A DNA stretch of 64,000 nt from Actibacterium ureilyticum (GTDB lineage Bacteria > Pseudomonadota > Alphaproteobacteria > Rhodobacterales > Rhodobacteraceae): the NCBI RefSeq assembly GCF_002285435.1, contig NZ_NSBT01000018.1:248001-312000 (forward strand), given 5' to 3'. The notes beneath the pieces were generated by a model that saw only the letters and a list, made by a program, of their open reading frames with translations, ran no database searches and was not told the DNA's origin. Shown one piece after another: positions 1 to 8,371 of this stretch. Every line of letters starts with the position of its first letter. The first letter of the stretch is position 1. Made by a program: the position numbers and the translations under genes.

Positions 1-206
1 AATCGGCCCTGCGCTAGAAACCGGATGTCGCACTGCGGTGGTTTGTGCTCAGCACCGCGCCGCGAGGGTTCTGTCGGGGCGCCTGCGTCAAACGTCGCTT
101 TTTTCGATATAACCTTGGGATGGGTATGGCGCCGCAAGGCCGCGCAACAGGCTGGGCATCTGGTTTGACCTTCACGGCCGCGCGTTCGTGCCCGGAATCC
201 CGCCAT
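1..206. other. Window edge without a supported gene
   Basis: This stretch lies downstream of the fliI stop codon and runs to the window edge. Short open frames exist on both strands, but none has a ribosome site or a recognisable product. I see no clear hairpin with a T-run that would end fliI. Confidence 0.5.
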
Positions 207-1538
207 CTAGACCCGCGCCGGGTGCTGGTCGAGGCATTGCGCCAGCGCCGCGAAGCTTTCCGCGCAGCCTGACGCATCTGTCTTGCTCAGAAAACCTTCC
301 AGCTTTGGCCACAGCGCGATTGCGGCGTCGATCTCGGCATCCGTTCCGCCGGAATAGAGACCGGATTGGATCATCATCTCGGCCCGCTCATACCGGCCAA
401 GCAGATGCCGTGCCCGCGCCAGCAGCTTGTTTTCAGCCTCGGTCGCGGCATGCGGCAGGCTGCGTGAAACCGAGCGCGACAGGTCGATGGCCGGAAAGCG
501 CCCGCGTTCGGCGATCTCGCGCTCCAGCACCACATGGCCGTCCAGCACACCGCGCAAGGTGTCGGCGACAGGCTCTTCCATGTCCGAACCGGCCACAAGG
601 ACACTGAAGATCGCGGTGATGTCACCCTGGCCATCCGCGCCGGGGCCCGCCCGTTCGGCAAGCGATGTGATCTTTTGCGCGGTCGAGGGCGGATATCCCC
701 GCAGGCTGGCGGCCTCGCCCGCGACAAGGGCCAGTTCCCGATGCGCCTCGGCAAATCGGGTGACGGAATCGGCCATGAACAGCACATGCTGCCCGCAATC
801 GCGAAAATATTCGGCGACCGTCATCGCGGCCCAGGCCGCGCGCCGCCGCACCAGCGCCGACTGATCCGATGTCGCGGCAATCACGACAGCGCGCTTCATC
901 CCCTGCGCGCCCAGGGTGGATTCGACGAATTCGCGCACCTCGCGCCCGCGTTCGCCAATCAGCGCGATGACGGAAACATCCGCGCTGACCGATCGGGCCA
1001 GCCCGGCCAGAAGGGTCGATTTGCCCACCCCCGAACCGGCAAACAGGCCCACGCGCTGGCCCCGCACCAACGGCAGGAATGTGTTGAACGCCGCCAACCC
1101 GGTATCCAGCCGATCCCCCAGCGCACGCCGTTCGGTCGCGGCGGGCGGGCGCGTGTGCAGCGACCGCGCCGCTGGCCCCGGCATCAACGGGCGCCCGTCC
1201 AGCGGGGCGCCGAACGGATCGATCACCCGCCCCAGCCAACTGTGGTCGGGCGCCAGGTCATAACGGCCAAGATGGGCGGCCAACCCGCCGATCCGCACCA
1301 TGTCTGTCGGCCCGTCCAGCAAGGCGTCGAGCCGGTCCGCGCCGATTCTCAGCACCTCGCCCCGGCAGGCATCGCCATCGCGGGTTTCCACCCGCAGGAT
1401 GTCGCCAACATGCGCAACCCGGTTCAGCCCCAAAATAGTGACTGTTCCACCGGAAATTTCGCATATACGCCCGGCATCGCGTGTCACCGACACATCGTGA
1501 ATCCGGGTTTTCAGGGACATCAGATCCGGGCTGGCCAT
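207..1538 (-). CDS. fliI: Flagellum-specific ATPase FliI
   Basis: FliI is the cytoplasmic ATPase of the flagellar type III export apparatus; with FliH and FliJ it delivers rod, hook and filament subunits to the FlhA/FlhB gate. The 443-aa product has the family length. It shows Walker A GSGVGKST (about residues 168-175), Walker B HVLFMADS (about 251-258) and the T3SS-ATPase stretch GRYERAEMMIQSGLYSGG near the C terminus. The ATG at 1538 follows a GAGGAAC ribosome site. The gene is divergent from flgB across 85 bp, so the two likely share a control region. The F1-ATPase beta subunit is the only serious alternative, and the neighbourhood excludes it. Confidence 0.97.
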   Translation of the reverse strand: MASPDLMSLKTRIHDVSVTRDAGRICEISGGTVTILGLNRVAHVGDILRVETRDGDACRGEVLRIGADRLDALLDGPTDMVRIGGLAAHLGRYDLAPDHSWLGRVIDPFGAPLDGRPLMPGPAARSLHTRPPAATERRALGDRLDTGLAAFNTFLPLVRGQRVGLFAGSGVGKSTLLAGLARSVSADVSVIALIGERGREVREFVESTLGAQGMKRAVVIAATSDQSALVRRRAAWAAMTVAEYFRDCGQHVLFMADSVTRFAEAHRELALVAGEAASLRGYPPSTAQKITSLAERAGPGADGQGDITAIFSVLVAGSDMEEPVADTLRGVLDGHVVLEREIAERGRFPAIDLSRSVSRSLPHAATEAENKLLARARHLLGRYERAEMMIQSGLYSGGTDAEIDAAIALWPKLEGFLSKTDASGCAESFAALAQCLDQHPARV

Positions 1539-1589
1539 GGTTTTGAGTTCCTCGTTTGTTCACGCTTACCGTTTCTAAAGGAATCAGGG

Positions 1590-1604
1590 TTAAGGCTTGA
1601 TTGA
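1590..1604 (+). promoter_or_regulatory. CtrA-like site before flgB
   Basis: TTAA-N7-TTGA lies 20 bp before the flgB ATG in the fliI/flgB divergent region. It differs by one base from the CtrA consensus TTAA-N7-TTAA. CtrA controls flagellar genes in many alphaproteobacteria; binding here is inferred. Confidence 0.45.
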
Positions 1605-1623
1605 AACCGAGGGAGAAGCCCGG

Positions 1624-2007
1624 ATGTTCGAAACATTAGAGATCTTCAGAATGGCCCAAGGCATGGCCACCCATGCCGCGGCGCGCCATCGTGTGGTCGC
1701 GGAGAATATCGCGAATGCCGATACGCCGGGCTACAAGGCGCGGGATGTGCAGCCCTTCGCCGAACAGGTGCAAGGCGGCAGCGGTTTCAAACTGCGCCAG
1801 ACCCGTCCCGGACACAGCGCACCGGCCACGTCCGGGCATACCTATCGCAGCAGTGAACAGCGGGACGCGGCACAGTCGCCCAACGGCAATTCCGTCTCGA
1901 TCGAGCGTGAAATGGTGCGTGCGGTCGAAACCACCCGCCAGCACGACCTGGCCGTCAATGTCTATCGCAACGCGCTGGGCATCCTGCGCACCAGCATCGG
2001 CCGATAG
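1624..2007 (+). CDS. flgB: Flagellar proximal rod protein FlgB
   Basis: FlgB builds the proximal rod of the flagellar basal body in the periplasm and is exported by the flagellar type III system without a Sec signal. The 127-aa product has the rod-family N-terminal signature AENIANADTPGYKARD and the matching C-terminal heptad region ending in VYRNALGILRTSIGR. I chose the ATG at 1624 because GAGGGAGAAG precedes it at good spacing; an in-frame TTG at 1597 would add nine unlikely residues. It opens the rod operon flgBC-fliE, with flgC starting 8 nt after its stop. Confidence 0.96.
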   Translation: MFETLEIFRMAQGMATHAAARHRVVAENIANADTPGYKARDVQPFAEQVQGGSGFKLRQTRPGHSAPATSGHTYRSSEQRDAAQSPNGNSVSIEREMVRAVETTRQHDLAVNVYRNALGILRTSIGR

Positions 2008-2015
2008 GGTATCCC

Positions 2016-2405
2016 ATGAATGATCTGAGCAAATCCCTTTCGATCGCGGCCAGCGGCATGGCCGCGCAATCGGGCCGTCTGCGCCATGTGTCGGAAAATA
2101 TCGCCAATGCCGACACCCCCGGGTTTCGCCGCAAGCTGGCCACGTTCGAAACGGCTGTTTCGGGCGACCGGTCCGGGACGGTGGCGCTTGGCCCGGTCAC
2201 CCTGGACAAGACCACGCTGACCCGTGTTCACGACCCCAGCCATCCCCTGGCGGATGAGGCGGGGTATTACGAGGCCTCGAACGTGAACCTTCTGATCGAG
2301 ATCGCTGACGCGCGCGAGGCGCAGCGCAGCTACGAGGCCAACCTCAAACTCTTCGACCAGGCCCGCCAGATGTCGCAGGGCCTGATGGAATTGCTACGAC
2401 GCTAA
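2016..2405 (+). CDS. flgC: Flagellar proximal rod protein FlgC
   Basis: FlgC is a proximal rod subunit that stacks with FlgB and FlgF. The 129-aa product carries the rod signature SENIANADTPGFRRK near residue 30 and the typical C-terminal EASNVNLLIEIADAREAQRSYEANLKLFDQAR helix, in which paired N- and C-terminal helices form the rod core. It sits between flgB and fliE with gaps of 8 and 10 nt, so it is surely cotranscribed. Confidence 0.97.
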   Translation: MNDLSKSLSIAASGMAAQSGRLRHVSENIANADTPGFRRKLATFETAVSGDRSGTVALGPVTLDKTTLTRVHDPSHPLADEAGYYEASNVNLLIEIADAREAQRSYEANLKLFDQARQMSQGLMELLRR

Positions 2406-2415
2406 GGGACCAGAC

Positions 2416-2706
2416 ATGACGAACATTTCTCTCAACCCGGCGGCGCTGGGCTATGCCAGTGCCAAACCCGCAACTAAACCCGGCGCGGCCGAATCCGGTA
2501 ACGCCCTGTTTGGCCAGGCCGTGCAGGATTTCGCCACCACGCTGCAACAGGGCGAACAGACCGCCATGGCAGCGATGACCGGCAATGCCGACCCGCATGC
2601 GCTGGTTCAGGCCCTGGCGCAGACCGAGCTGGCGGTCGAGGCCGCGGTGACCGTCCGCGACAAGGTGGTCGAGGCGTATCAGGAAATCCTGCGGATGCCG
2701 GTCTGA
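2416..2706 (+). CDS. fliE: Flagellar hook-basal body protein FliE
   Basis: FliE joins the MS ring to the rod. The product is 96 aa, the usual size. The C-terminal half has the conserved FliE features: the GEQTAMAAMTGNADPHALVQALAQTELAVEAAVTVRDKVVEAYQEILRMPV helix pair, ending in the family's EAYQEILRMPV-type terminus. It is placed after flgC, as in many flagellar operons, and fliQ starts 4 nt after its stop. Confidence 0.95.
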   Translation: MTNISLNPAALGYASAKPATKPGAAESGNALFGQAVQDFATTLQQGEQTAMAAMTGNADPHALVQALAQTELAVEAAVTVRDKVVEAYQEILRMPV

Positions 2707-2710
2707 TCCG

Positions 2711-2980
2711 ATGAACGAGATCGTCTTCTATGACACATTGCGCCAAGGGGTCTGGATTGCGGTCCAGATTTCGATGCCGATGCTGGCTGTCGCGCTGGTG
2801 GCCGGGGTGGCAATCGGCCTGTTCCAGGCGCTGACATCGGTCCAGGAAATGACGCTGACATTCGTGCCGAAGCTGGTGGCGATGCTGGCGGTGTTCTGGG
2901 TGTCGATGAGCTTCATGACCGAAAGCCTGGTGGCTTTCTTCACCGATCACCTGATCCCGATCATCGCCGGAGCCGTCTGA
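2711..2980 (+). CDS. fliQ: Flagellar export gate protein FliQ
   Basis: FliQ is a small inner-membrane subunit of the export gate, forming a helical assembly with FliP and FliR. The 89-aa product has two hydrophobic helices (about residues 15-38 and 50-75) with the family stretch AIGLFQALTSVQEMTLTFVPK between them. Its stop overlaps the flgF start by one base (TGATG). fliP and fliR are in other operons of this window, so the gate is split between transcripts. Confidence 0.96.
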   Translation: MNEIVFYDTLRQGVWIAVQISMPMLAVALVAGVAIGLFQALTSVQEMTLTFVPKLVAMLAVFWVSMSFMTESLVAFFTDHLIPIIAGAV

Positions 2981-3696
2981 TGGATGCCGCTGGATATACC
3001 ACGCTGACACGCCAGAAGGGCCTCAAGGCCGAACTGGCCACCGTCGCCCACAATATCGCCAACCTGTCCACGACAGGCTATCGGCGCGAGGGGGTGATAT
3101 TCTCGGAATATGTTTCTGTTACAGGGGGAAACGCCGATTCCGTGTCGATGGCACGGGCCGAGGTCGGGATGACCGACCTGCGCCAGGGGCCGCTGACGAA
3201 AACCGGCGGGCGCTTTGACCTGGCGATCGAGGGCAACGGCTTTTTCCAGGTCGAAACGTCCGATGGCCCGCGTCTGACCCGTGCCGGGGCGTTCACGCCC
3301 AATGCCGCGGGCGATCTGGTCACGCCGGACGGGCATCTGGTCATGGATGCGGGCGGCGCGGCGATCTTCATCCCGCCGGACGCGACCGACCTGTCGATTG
3401 CCGCCGATGGCACGATCAGCGCGGCGGGCCAGCCGCTGGGGCAGATCGGGCTGTTTCAACCGACCGATCCCATCGACCTGTCGCGGCAAGAAGGCACGAT
3501 GTTCGATGCGCCCGGCGGGTTCGAACCGGTGGCGGACAGTGTGATCCTGCAAGGGTTCCTTGAGGGATCGAATGTCGATCCGGTGTCGGAAATCACCCGG
3601 ATGATCGAAGTTCAACGCGCCTATGAGCTGGGGCAAAGCCTGCTCGACCGCGAGGATCAACGCCTGCGCGATGCCATTCGCACCATGGGCAAATAA
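2980..3696 (+). CDS. flgF: Flagellar rod protein FlgF
   Basis: FlgF is a proximal rod protein. The 238-aa product begins with the rod/hook family pattern VAHNIANLSTTGYRREG and ends with EITRMIEVQRAYELGQSLLDRED, the terminal helices that build the coaxial tube. The central part carries the FlgE/F/G core motif FDLAIEGNGFFQVE. FlgF rather than FlgG is chosen from its length and from being upstream of a second, longer rod gene. Translation is coupled to fliQ by a one-base overlap. Confidence 0.95.
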   Translation: MDAAGYTTLTRQKGLKAELATVAHNIANLSTTGYRREGVIFSEYVSVTGGNADSVSMARAEVGMTDLRQGPLTKTGGRFDLAIEGNGFFQVETSDGPRLTRAGAFTPNAAGDLVTPDGHLVMDAGGAAIFIPPDATDLSIAADGTISAAGQPLGQIGLFQPTDPIDLSRQEGTMFDAPGGFEPVADSVILQGFLEGSNVDPVSEITRMIEVQRAYELGQSLLDREDQRLRDAIRTMGK

Positions 3697-3711
3697 CGGA
3701 AAGGACGTGAC

Positions 3712-4497
3712 ATGCGGGCACTGAAAATCGCCGCAACGGGCATGAGCGCCCAGCAGATGCGGGTCGAGGTGATCTCGAACAACCTATCGAACATGAGCAC
3801 CACGGGCTACAACGCCCGCCGCGCCGAGTTCGCCGATCTGCACTATCAGCAATTGTCGCGCGCCGGCACGATCAGCGCCGCTGACGGCACCGTGCTGCCA
3901 ACGGGCGTGCAGCTGGGCCTGGGCGTGCGTCCCGCGGCGGTCAGCATCACGCTGCAACAGGGGTCGCTGTCGCAGACCGGCGGCGATCTGGACCTGGCGA
4001 TCGAGGGCAACGGATACCTTGAGGTGACGCTGCCATCGGGCAACACCGCCTATACCCGCGATGGCGGGCTGAAACGCAGCGCCGATGGGCTGATCGTGAC
4101 CTCGGACGGGCATGCGGTGTCACCGGGCATCACCATCCCCGAGGATGCCAGAAGTGTCTCTATCAATGCCGAAGGCGAGGTTTACGCCTATTTCAGCGAC
4201 CGCGTCGAACCCGAGCTTCTGGGCGAGCTGTCGCTGGCGGGGTTCTCGAACGAAAAGGGGCTGGAGGCGATCGGCTCGAACCTGTTCCTGGAGACCGAAG
4301 CCTCGGGCGGCGCGCAACAGGGCACGCCCGGCACCGACGGTCTGGGCACCCTGCGGCAGGGGTATCTTGAGGACAGCTCGGTCGATGCGGTGCGCGAGAT
4401 CACCGAACTGATCGAGGCGCAGCGTGGCTATGAGCTGAACGCCAAGGTCATCACCGCCGCCGACCAGATGCTGAGCGCAACGACGCAGGTGCGCTGA
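3712..4497 (+). CDS. flgG: Flagellar distal rod protein FlgG
   Basis: FlgG forms the distal rod that crosses the peptidoglycan and outer membrane through the P and L rings. The product is 261 aa, the standard FlgG length. It has the ISNNLSNMSTTGYNARRAEF N-terminal signature, the DLDLAIEGNGYLEV core motif and the C-terminal EITELIEAQRGYELNAKVITAADQM helix typical of FlgG. An AAGGACGTGAC ribosome site precedes the ATG. The stop overlaps the flgA start (TGATG). Confidence 0.97.
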   Translation: MRALKIAATGMSAQQMRVEVISNNLSNMSTTGYNARRAEFADLHYQQLSRAGTISAADGTVLPTGVQLGLGVRPAAVSITLQQGSLSQTGGDLDLAIEGNGYLEVTLPSGNTAYTRDGGLKRSADGLIVTSDGHAVSPGITIPEDARSVSINAEGEVYAYFSDRVEPELLGELSLAGFSNEKGLEAIGSNLFLETEASGGAQQGTPGTDGLGTLRQGYLEDSSVDAVREITELIEAQRGYELNAKVITAADQMLSATTQVR

Positions 4498-4925
4498 TGC
4501 GATGGATCTGCCTGATCGCGGCCCTGATGCCCCAGATCGTGCGCGCCGATGTGGTTGTGGCCACGCGCAACATCCGCAGCCAGACCGTTCTGGTGGCCAC
4601 CGACATGCAGCTGGTCGATCAGGATCTGCCCGGCGCGCTGCAACGGGTGGATACCGCAGTCGGGCTCGAGGCGCGGGTGAACCTTTATGTCGGGCGCCCG
4701 ATCCATCCCGGGGACCTGGCGCCGCCCGCGCTGGTGGAACGCAACCAGATCGTGTCGCTGCTTTATCGGCGGGGCGGGCTGCAGATCGCCACCGAAGGCC
4801 GCACGCTGGAACGCGCCGGCAAGGGCGAAGTGGTCAAGGCGATGAACCTGGCGTCGCGCACCATCGTGACCGGCACCGTTCTGGCCTCGGGCCAGGTCGT
4901 TGTCACCCCGCAATCCCTACCGTGA
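4497..4925 (+). CDS. flgA: P-ring assembly chaperone FlgA
   Basis: FlgA is the periplasmic chaperone that helps FlgI assemble into the P ring. The product is 142 aa, on the short side of the family, with a likely Sec signal peptide (about residues 1-18, ending before DVVVATRNI). It has the SAF-domain pattern: an N-terminal IRSQTVLVATDM segment and a C-terminal GEVVKAMNLASRTIVTGTVLASGQVVV stretch. Short forms lacking the first domain are common in alphaproteobacteria. Its client FlgI is encoded at 33060-34166. Confidence 0.92.
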   Translation: MRWICLIAALMPQIVRADVVVATRNIRSQTVLVATDMQLVDQDLPGALQRVDTAVGLEARVNLYVGRPIHPGDLAPPALVERNQIVSLLYRRGGLQIATEGRTLERAGKGEVVKAMNLASRTIVTGTVLASGQVVVTPQSLP

Positions 4926-4932
4926 GGTTTCC

Positions 4933-5658
4933 ATGAAACATATCGCATTTCTTTGCCTTGGCCTGACCCTGGTGGGCTGCGGACGCCTGGAAGAGGTCGG
5001 CAAGGCCCCCGCGCTGACCGCCACCGAAGGCTCGAACGCCTATTACGCCATGGCCGCCACCCCCATGCCCGCGCGGCTGGACCCCGAAACGCCCAGCGAC
5101 GGCGCATCGCTTTGGAGCGGCAACCGCCAGTCGCTGTTGGGCGACCGCCGGGCCGAACGCCGGGGCGACATCCTGACCGTGGTGATCGAGATCGACGACA
5201 AGGCCGAGATCCGCAATTCCACCAGCCGGTCTCGCTCGGGGTCGGAATCGATGGCAGTGCCCGATTTTCTGGGCATTCCGCAACGTTTGGCAAACAAACT
5301 GCCCGAAGGCGCGGGGCTGGATCCGGCGGTTCAGGCCTCGTCCGACAGCGCGTCCTCTGGCGACGGATCGGTGCGCCGGAACGAGAAACTGACCCTGCGG
5401 GTTGCCGCGACCATCACCGATGTGCTGCAAAACGGCGTGCTGCGGATCGAAGGCTCGCAAGAGGTGCGGGTGAACTTCGAACTGCGCGAGCTTCTGGTCA
5501 CAGGGTACGTTCGGCCCGAGGATATCTCGCGCCAGAACGAGATCACCTATGACAAGATAGCCTCGGCGCGGGTGTCCTATGGCGGGCGCGGGCAGATCAC
5601 CGATGTGCAGCAGCCGCGTTATGGCCAGCAGATCGCCGACATCATCCTGCCGTTCTGA
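4933..5658 (+). CDS. flgH: Flagellar L-ring lipoprotein FlgH
   Basis: FlgH makes the L ring in the outer membrane. The 241-aa product starts with a lipoprotein signal ending in the lipobox LVGC (Cys about residue 16). It continues with the family motifs SLWSGNRQSLLGDRRAERRGDILTVVIEI and the C-terminal GYVRPEDISRQNEITYDKIASARVSYGGRG. I chose the ATG at 4933, preceded by GTGAGG; an upstream in-frame start at 4900 would bury the lipobox signal. It lies 7 nt after flgA. Confidence 0.97.
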   Translation: MKHIAFLCLGLTLVGCGRLEEVGKAPALTATEGSNAYYAMAATPMPARLDPETPSDGASLWSGNRQSLLGDRRAERRGDILTVVIEIDDKAEIRNSTSRSRSGSESMAVPDFLGIPQRLANKLPEGAGLDPAVQASSDSASSGDGSVRRNEKLTLRVAATITDVLQNGVLRIEGSQEVRVNFELRELLVTGYVRPEDISRQNEITYDKIASARVSYGGRGQITDVQQPRYGQQIADIILPF

Positions 5659-5670
5659 GCCGAGGTCACC

Positions 5671-6159
5671 ATGGGAAAAATCCTGCCAATCCTGATGGCG
5701 TTGATCGGTCTGGGCGGTGGCGTGGGCGCGGGCATCATGCTGCGCCCCGCGCCGGAACCGGACACGGCCACCGCGCTTCCCGAAGACGATGCCGCCACGG
5801 ACCATGCCAGCGCCCCCGCCGACGGCGAAGAAAAGCCCATCGACTATATCAAGCTGAACAACCAGTTCGTGGTGCCCGTGATCGAAGACGGGCGCGTGTC
5901 GTCGCTGGTCGTTCTGTCGCTGAGCCTGGCGATGAAATCCGGCGACAGCGCCTATGTTTACGAACGCGAGCCCAAGCTGCGCGACGCGTTCCTTGAGGTG
6001 ATGTTCGAACATGCCAATGCCGGCGGCTTCTCCGGCACCTTCACCGCCACGATGAACCGCGAGATCCTGCGCAAGGCGCTGCTGGAGACGGCGCAAAAGG
6101 TGCTGGGCCCCGATGCCTACGAGGTTCTGATCGTCGAGATGATGCGTCAGGACACCTGA
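5671..6159 (+). CDS. FliL-family protein (second copy)
   Basis: This 162-aa protein has one N-terminal membrane helix (about residues 4-22), an acidic linker and a C-terminal periplasmic domain with the FliL-like layout (YIKLNNQFVVPVIEDGRVSSLVVLSLSLAM, then a FLEVMFEH helix and LIVEMMRQDT end). FliL-type proteins ring the stator and support torque. It closes the flgB operon, 12 nt after flgH. Another FliL is encoded at 15357-15845, so this is a paralogue. Its separate role cannot be read from sequence. Its end lies 3 bp from the end of the converging FliJ-like gene. Confidence 0.8.
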   Translation: MGKILPILMALIGLGGGVGAGIMLRPAPEPDTATALPEDDAATDHASAPADGEEKPIDYIKLNNQFVVPVIEDGRVSSLVVLSLSLAMKSGDSAYVYEREPKLRDAFLEVMFEHANAGGFSGTFTATMNREILRKALLETAQKVLGPDAYEVLIVEMMRQDT

Positions 6160-6162
6160 GCG

Positions 6163-6516
6163 TCAGCGCCCCGCGCGCATCGACAACTTGCCCACCACCC
6201 CGTTGCGCCCCACCGCGCGCGCCGCATCCTGGCGCAGCTCGGCCTCTTGGGCCAGGGCACGGGCCAGGGCGCGCTGGTATCCGGCGCGCTCTTTCTCCTG
6301 CCATTTGCGCCAGCGCAGCTCGGCCCCGTTCATCGCCCGGAAATCCGTCGTCATCGCCTTGTCCGAGGCCGCCGCCGCCTGATCAAGCCGCGCGATGGCG
6401 GCCCGGATCTTTGCGGTTTCGGCCTGTGCCCGTTGCAGATCGGCCAGGTGCCGGTCGGCCACCATGCTGGTCAGTTGCGACAGGGCCTCCAGCCGCTGGG
6501 CATCTTGTCGGGTCAT
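6163..6516 (-). CDS. FliJ-like coiled-coil protein
   Basis: The 117-aa product is almost entirely charged helix with heptad character (AETAKIRAAIARLDQAA, WRKWQEKERAGYQRALARALAQEAELRQ), as expected for FliJ, the stalk of the FliI ATPase and a chaperone-escort protein. The sequence itself is too weak to prove this; position and shape support it. Its ATG overlaps the flhB stop in the form ATGA, so it is the last gene of the flhA-fliR-flhB transcript. Confidence 0.6.
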   Translation of the reverse strand: MTRQDAQRLEALSQLTSMVADRHLADLQRAQAETAKIRAAIARLDQAAAASDKAMTTDFRAMNGAELRWRKWQEKERAGYQRALARALAQEAELRQDAARAVGRNGVVGKLSMRAGR

Positions 6517-7595
6517 CTTTTGCGCGCCTTCTGTCGCATCTGGTCGGCAAAGCGCACCGCTGCGGCCACCGCCTGATAGTGATCGGGCTGGATTTCCTGC
6601 CCCAGTTTCACGGTTGCATGCAGCGCCCGCGCGGTCGGTGGATCGCTGTAAACCGGAACGCCGAATTCGGCGGCGGATTCGCGGATCCGCGCGGCGATCT
6701 CGTCCACGCCCTTGGCCACGCAGACCGGCGCGCTGCCGGTGCCGCGCTCCCATTTCAGGGCGACGGCGTAATGCGTGGGGTTCACGATCACCACATCGGC
6801 CCCGGGGACGTCGGCCAGCATGCGGTTCATCGCGATCTCGGTCCCGCGCTGACGGCGCTGTTGCTTGGCGTGGGGGTCGCCCTCGGTCTGTTTGAATTCG
6901 TCCTTCAGCTCCTGGTGCGACATCCGGTTCTTGCGCCGGTGTTCAAAATACTGCCACAGATAGTCGATCGCGCCGATCGACACCGCGATGACGGCGCAGA
7001 CGGTCAGAAACTCGACCCCCATCTGGAAAAACGCGGCCAGCGCCGGGCGGGCAGACAATTGCATTGCCGCCAGGATCTGCGCGGACCGCAGTTTCAGATA
7101 CACCGCCAATAGCGCCGCATAGACGACCAACTTGACGGTGCTTTTGGCGAATTCGAACAGGCCCGCGCGGCCGAATTTGTTCCGCGCATTGGACAGGGGC
7201 GAGATCCGCGAGAGCTTGGGTTTCAGCTTGTCCGGCGCGAAAACAAGGCTCTGTTGCACCACAATCGCGCCAATGACCCCCAAGGCGGGCAGCAGAAAAA
7301 ACAGCGCCAGCGTCCCGGCGATCCCCGACAGCAGCCCGCCCAGAACCGCGCCGCCCCCGGCATCGAAGACAAGCGGGGCCAGCCGTTCGGGCCGCGCCAG
7401 CAGGGTCTGGGTGATCTCGCCGAATTTCAGAAGCTGCGTCGGGCCAAAAGCCGAAACGGCCAGCAACAGGAAGGTATAGGCGGCGGCTGTGTTCAGATCG
7501 GTCGACCGTGCCAGTTCCCCCTTGCGCCGCGCATCCTGAAGCTTTTTCTCGGTCGGCTCGTGGGATTTGTCCTGTTCGTCTGCCCCGCCGCTCAT
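6513..7595 (-). CDS. flhB: Flagellar export switch protein FlhB
   Basis: FlhB is the inner-membrane export switch that changes substrate class from rod/hook to filament after self-cleavage. The 360-aa product begins with EPTEKKLQDARRKGELARS, has four membrane helices and ends in a cytoplasmic domain with the autocleavage motif NPTH (about residues 272-275). I chose the ATG at 7595, which overlaps the fliR stop as ATGA and gives the standard N terminus; a longer frame upstream is spurious. Confidence 0.97.
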   Translation of the reverse strand: MSGGADEQDKSHEPTEKKLQDARRKGELARSTDLNTAAAYTFLLLAVSAFGPTQLLKFGEITQTLLARPERLAPLVFDAGGGAVLGGLLSGIAGTLALFFLLPALGVIGAIVVQQSLVFAPDKLKPKLSRISPLSNARNKFGRAGLFEFAKSTVKLVVYAALLAVYLKLRSAQILAAMQLSARPALAAFFQMGVEFLTVCAVIAVSIGAIDYLWQYFEHRRKNRMSHQELKDEFKQTEGDPHAKQQRRQRGTEIAMNRMLADVPGADVVIVNPTHYAVALKWERGTGSAPVCVAKGVDEIAARIRESAAEFGVPVYSDPPTARALHATVKLGQEIQPDHYQAVAAAVRFADQMRQKARKR

Positions 7596-8371
7596 GGCAT
7601 GGCCCCGCCGAACGGGTCGCGTAGCAGCGCATCCAGCCGCACTGACCACAGTTGCAGCATCAGCGGCGCCGCCAGGGCCAACAGGATCAGCCCCCCCGCC
7701 GTCAATGCCGGCGCCCCGACAAAGGCCACCATCAGCTGCGGCATGGCGCGGTTGATGACCCCCAGCGCCAGGTTATAGAGGAAGGCGGCGATCACGAAGG
7801 GGATCGCCAGCGTCACGGCCAGGGCAAAGCCCCGCGCGACATGTGCGACGGTCCATTCCGACAGGATCGCGGCCCCGACGCCCGTTCCGGCCGGAATTGC
7901 ATCATAGGACAGGATCAGCGCCTCGGTAATCCTCAGGTGCAGGCCCGACATCATCGCCAGCGCCAGCCCGCCCAGAAGCAGAAGATGCGCGATCGCCGGT
8001 TGCGGATCGGTGGCCGCGCCGCCCAGGATCTGTGCCAGCGATGTCGACTGCGCCGCGATACTGCCGGCCATCTGCAGTACCATCACCATGATCCGCAGGA
8101 TCAGCCCGAAGGCCAGCCCGGCCATGACCTCGGCCGCCAGAAACCCCGGGGCCAGCGGGTTCACATCGGCCAGCCCGGCCGATTGTGCGACCGCGGGCAG
8201 GATCGCCGCGCTGAAGGCCAGCGCGATGCCCAGCCGCACACTGCGCGGGATCATCCGTTCGCCGAAACCGGGCACCATGGCCATCGCGGCCCCGACCCGC
8301 AGGAACACCGCAAAGGCAAGCGCCAGCAGCTGTTGGCTGTTCGACAGGATGTCGGCCAGCACGTTGCTCAC
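7592..8371 (-). CDS. fliR: Flagellar export gate protein FliR
   Basis: FliR is part of the FliPQR export gate. With a GTG start at 8371 the product is 259 aa, the family length, beginning SNVLADILSNSQQLLALAFAVFLRVGA. It has five to six hydrophobic helices and family residues such as RVGAAMAMVPGFGERMIPRSVRLGIAL. The GTG overlaps the flhA stop (GTGA). The open frame extends much further upstream through flhA coding sequence, which is a shadow. Confidence 0.95.
   Translation of the reverse strand: MSNVLADILSNSQQLLALAFAVFLRVGAAMAMVPGFGERMIPRSVRLGIALAFSAAILPAVAQSAGLADVNPLAPGFLAAEVMAGLAFGLILRIMVMVLQMAGSIAAQSTSLAQILGGAATDPQPAIAHLLLLGGLALAMMSGLHLRITEALILSYDAIPAGTGVGAAILSEWTVAHVARGFALAVTLAIPFVIAAFLYNLALGVINRAMPQLMVAFVGAPALTAGGLILLALAAPLMLQLWSVRLDALLRDPFGGAMP

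Noticed and set aside
45-272. Short rightward frame at the left edge
   Set aside because: It runs into fliI on the other strand, has no recognisable protein and no ribosome site.
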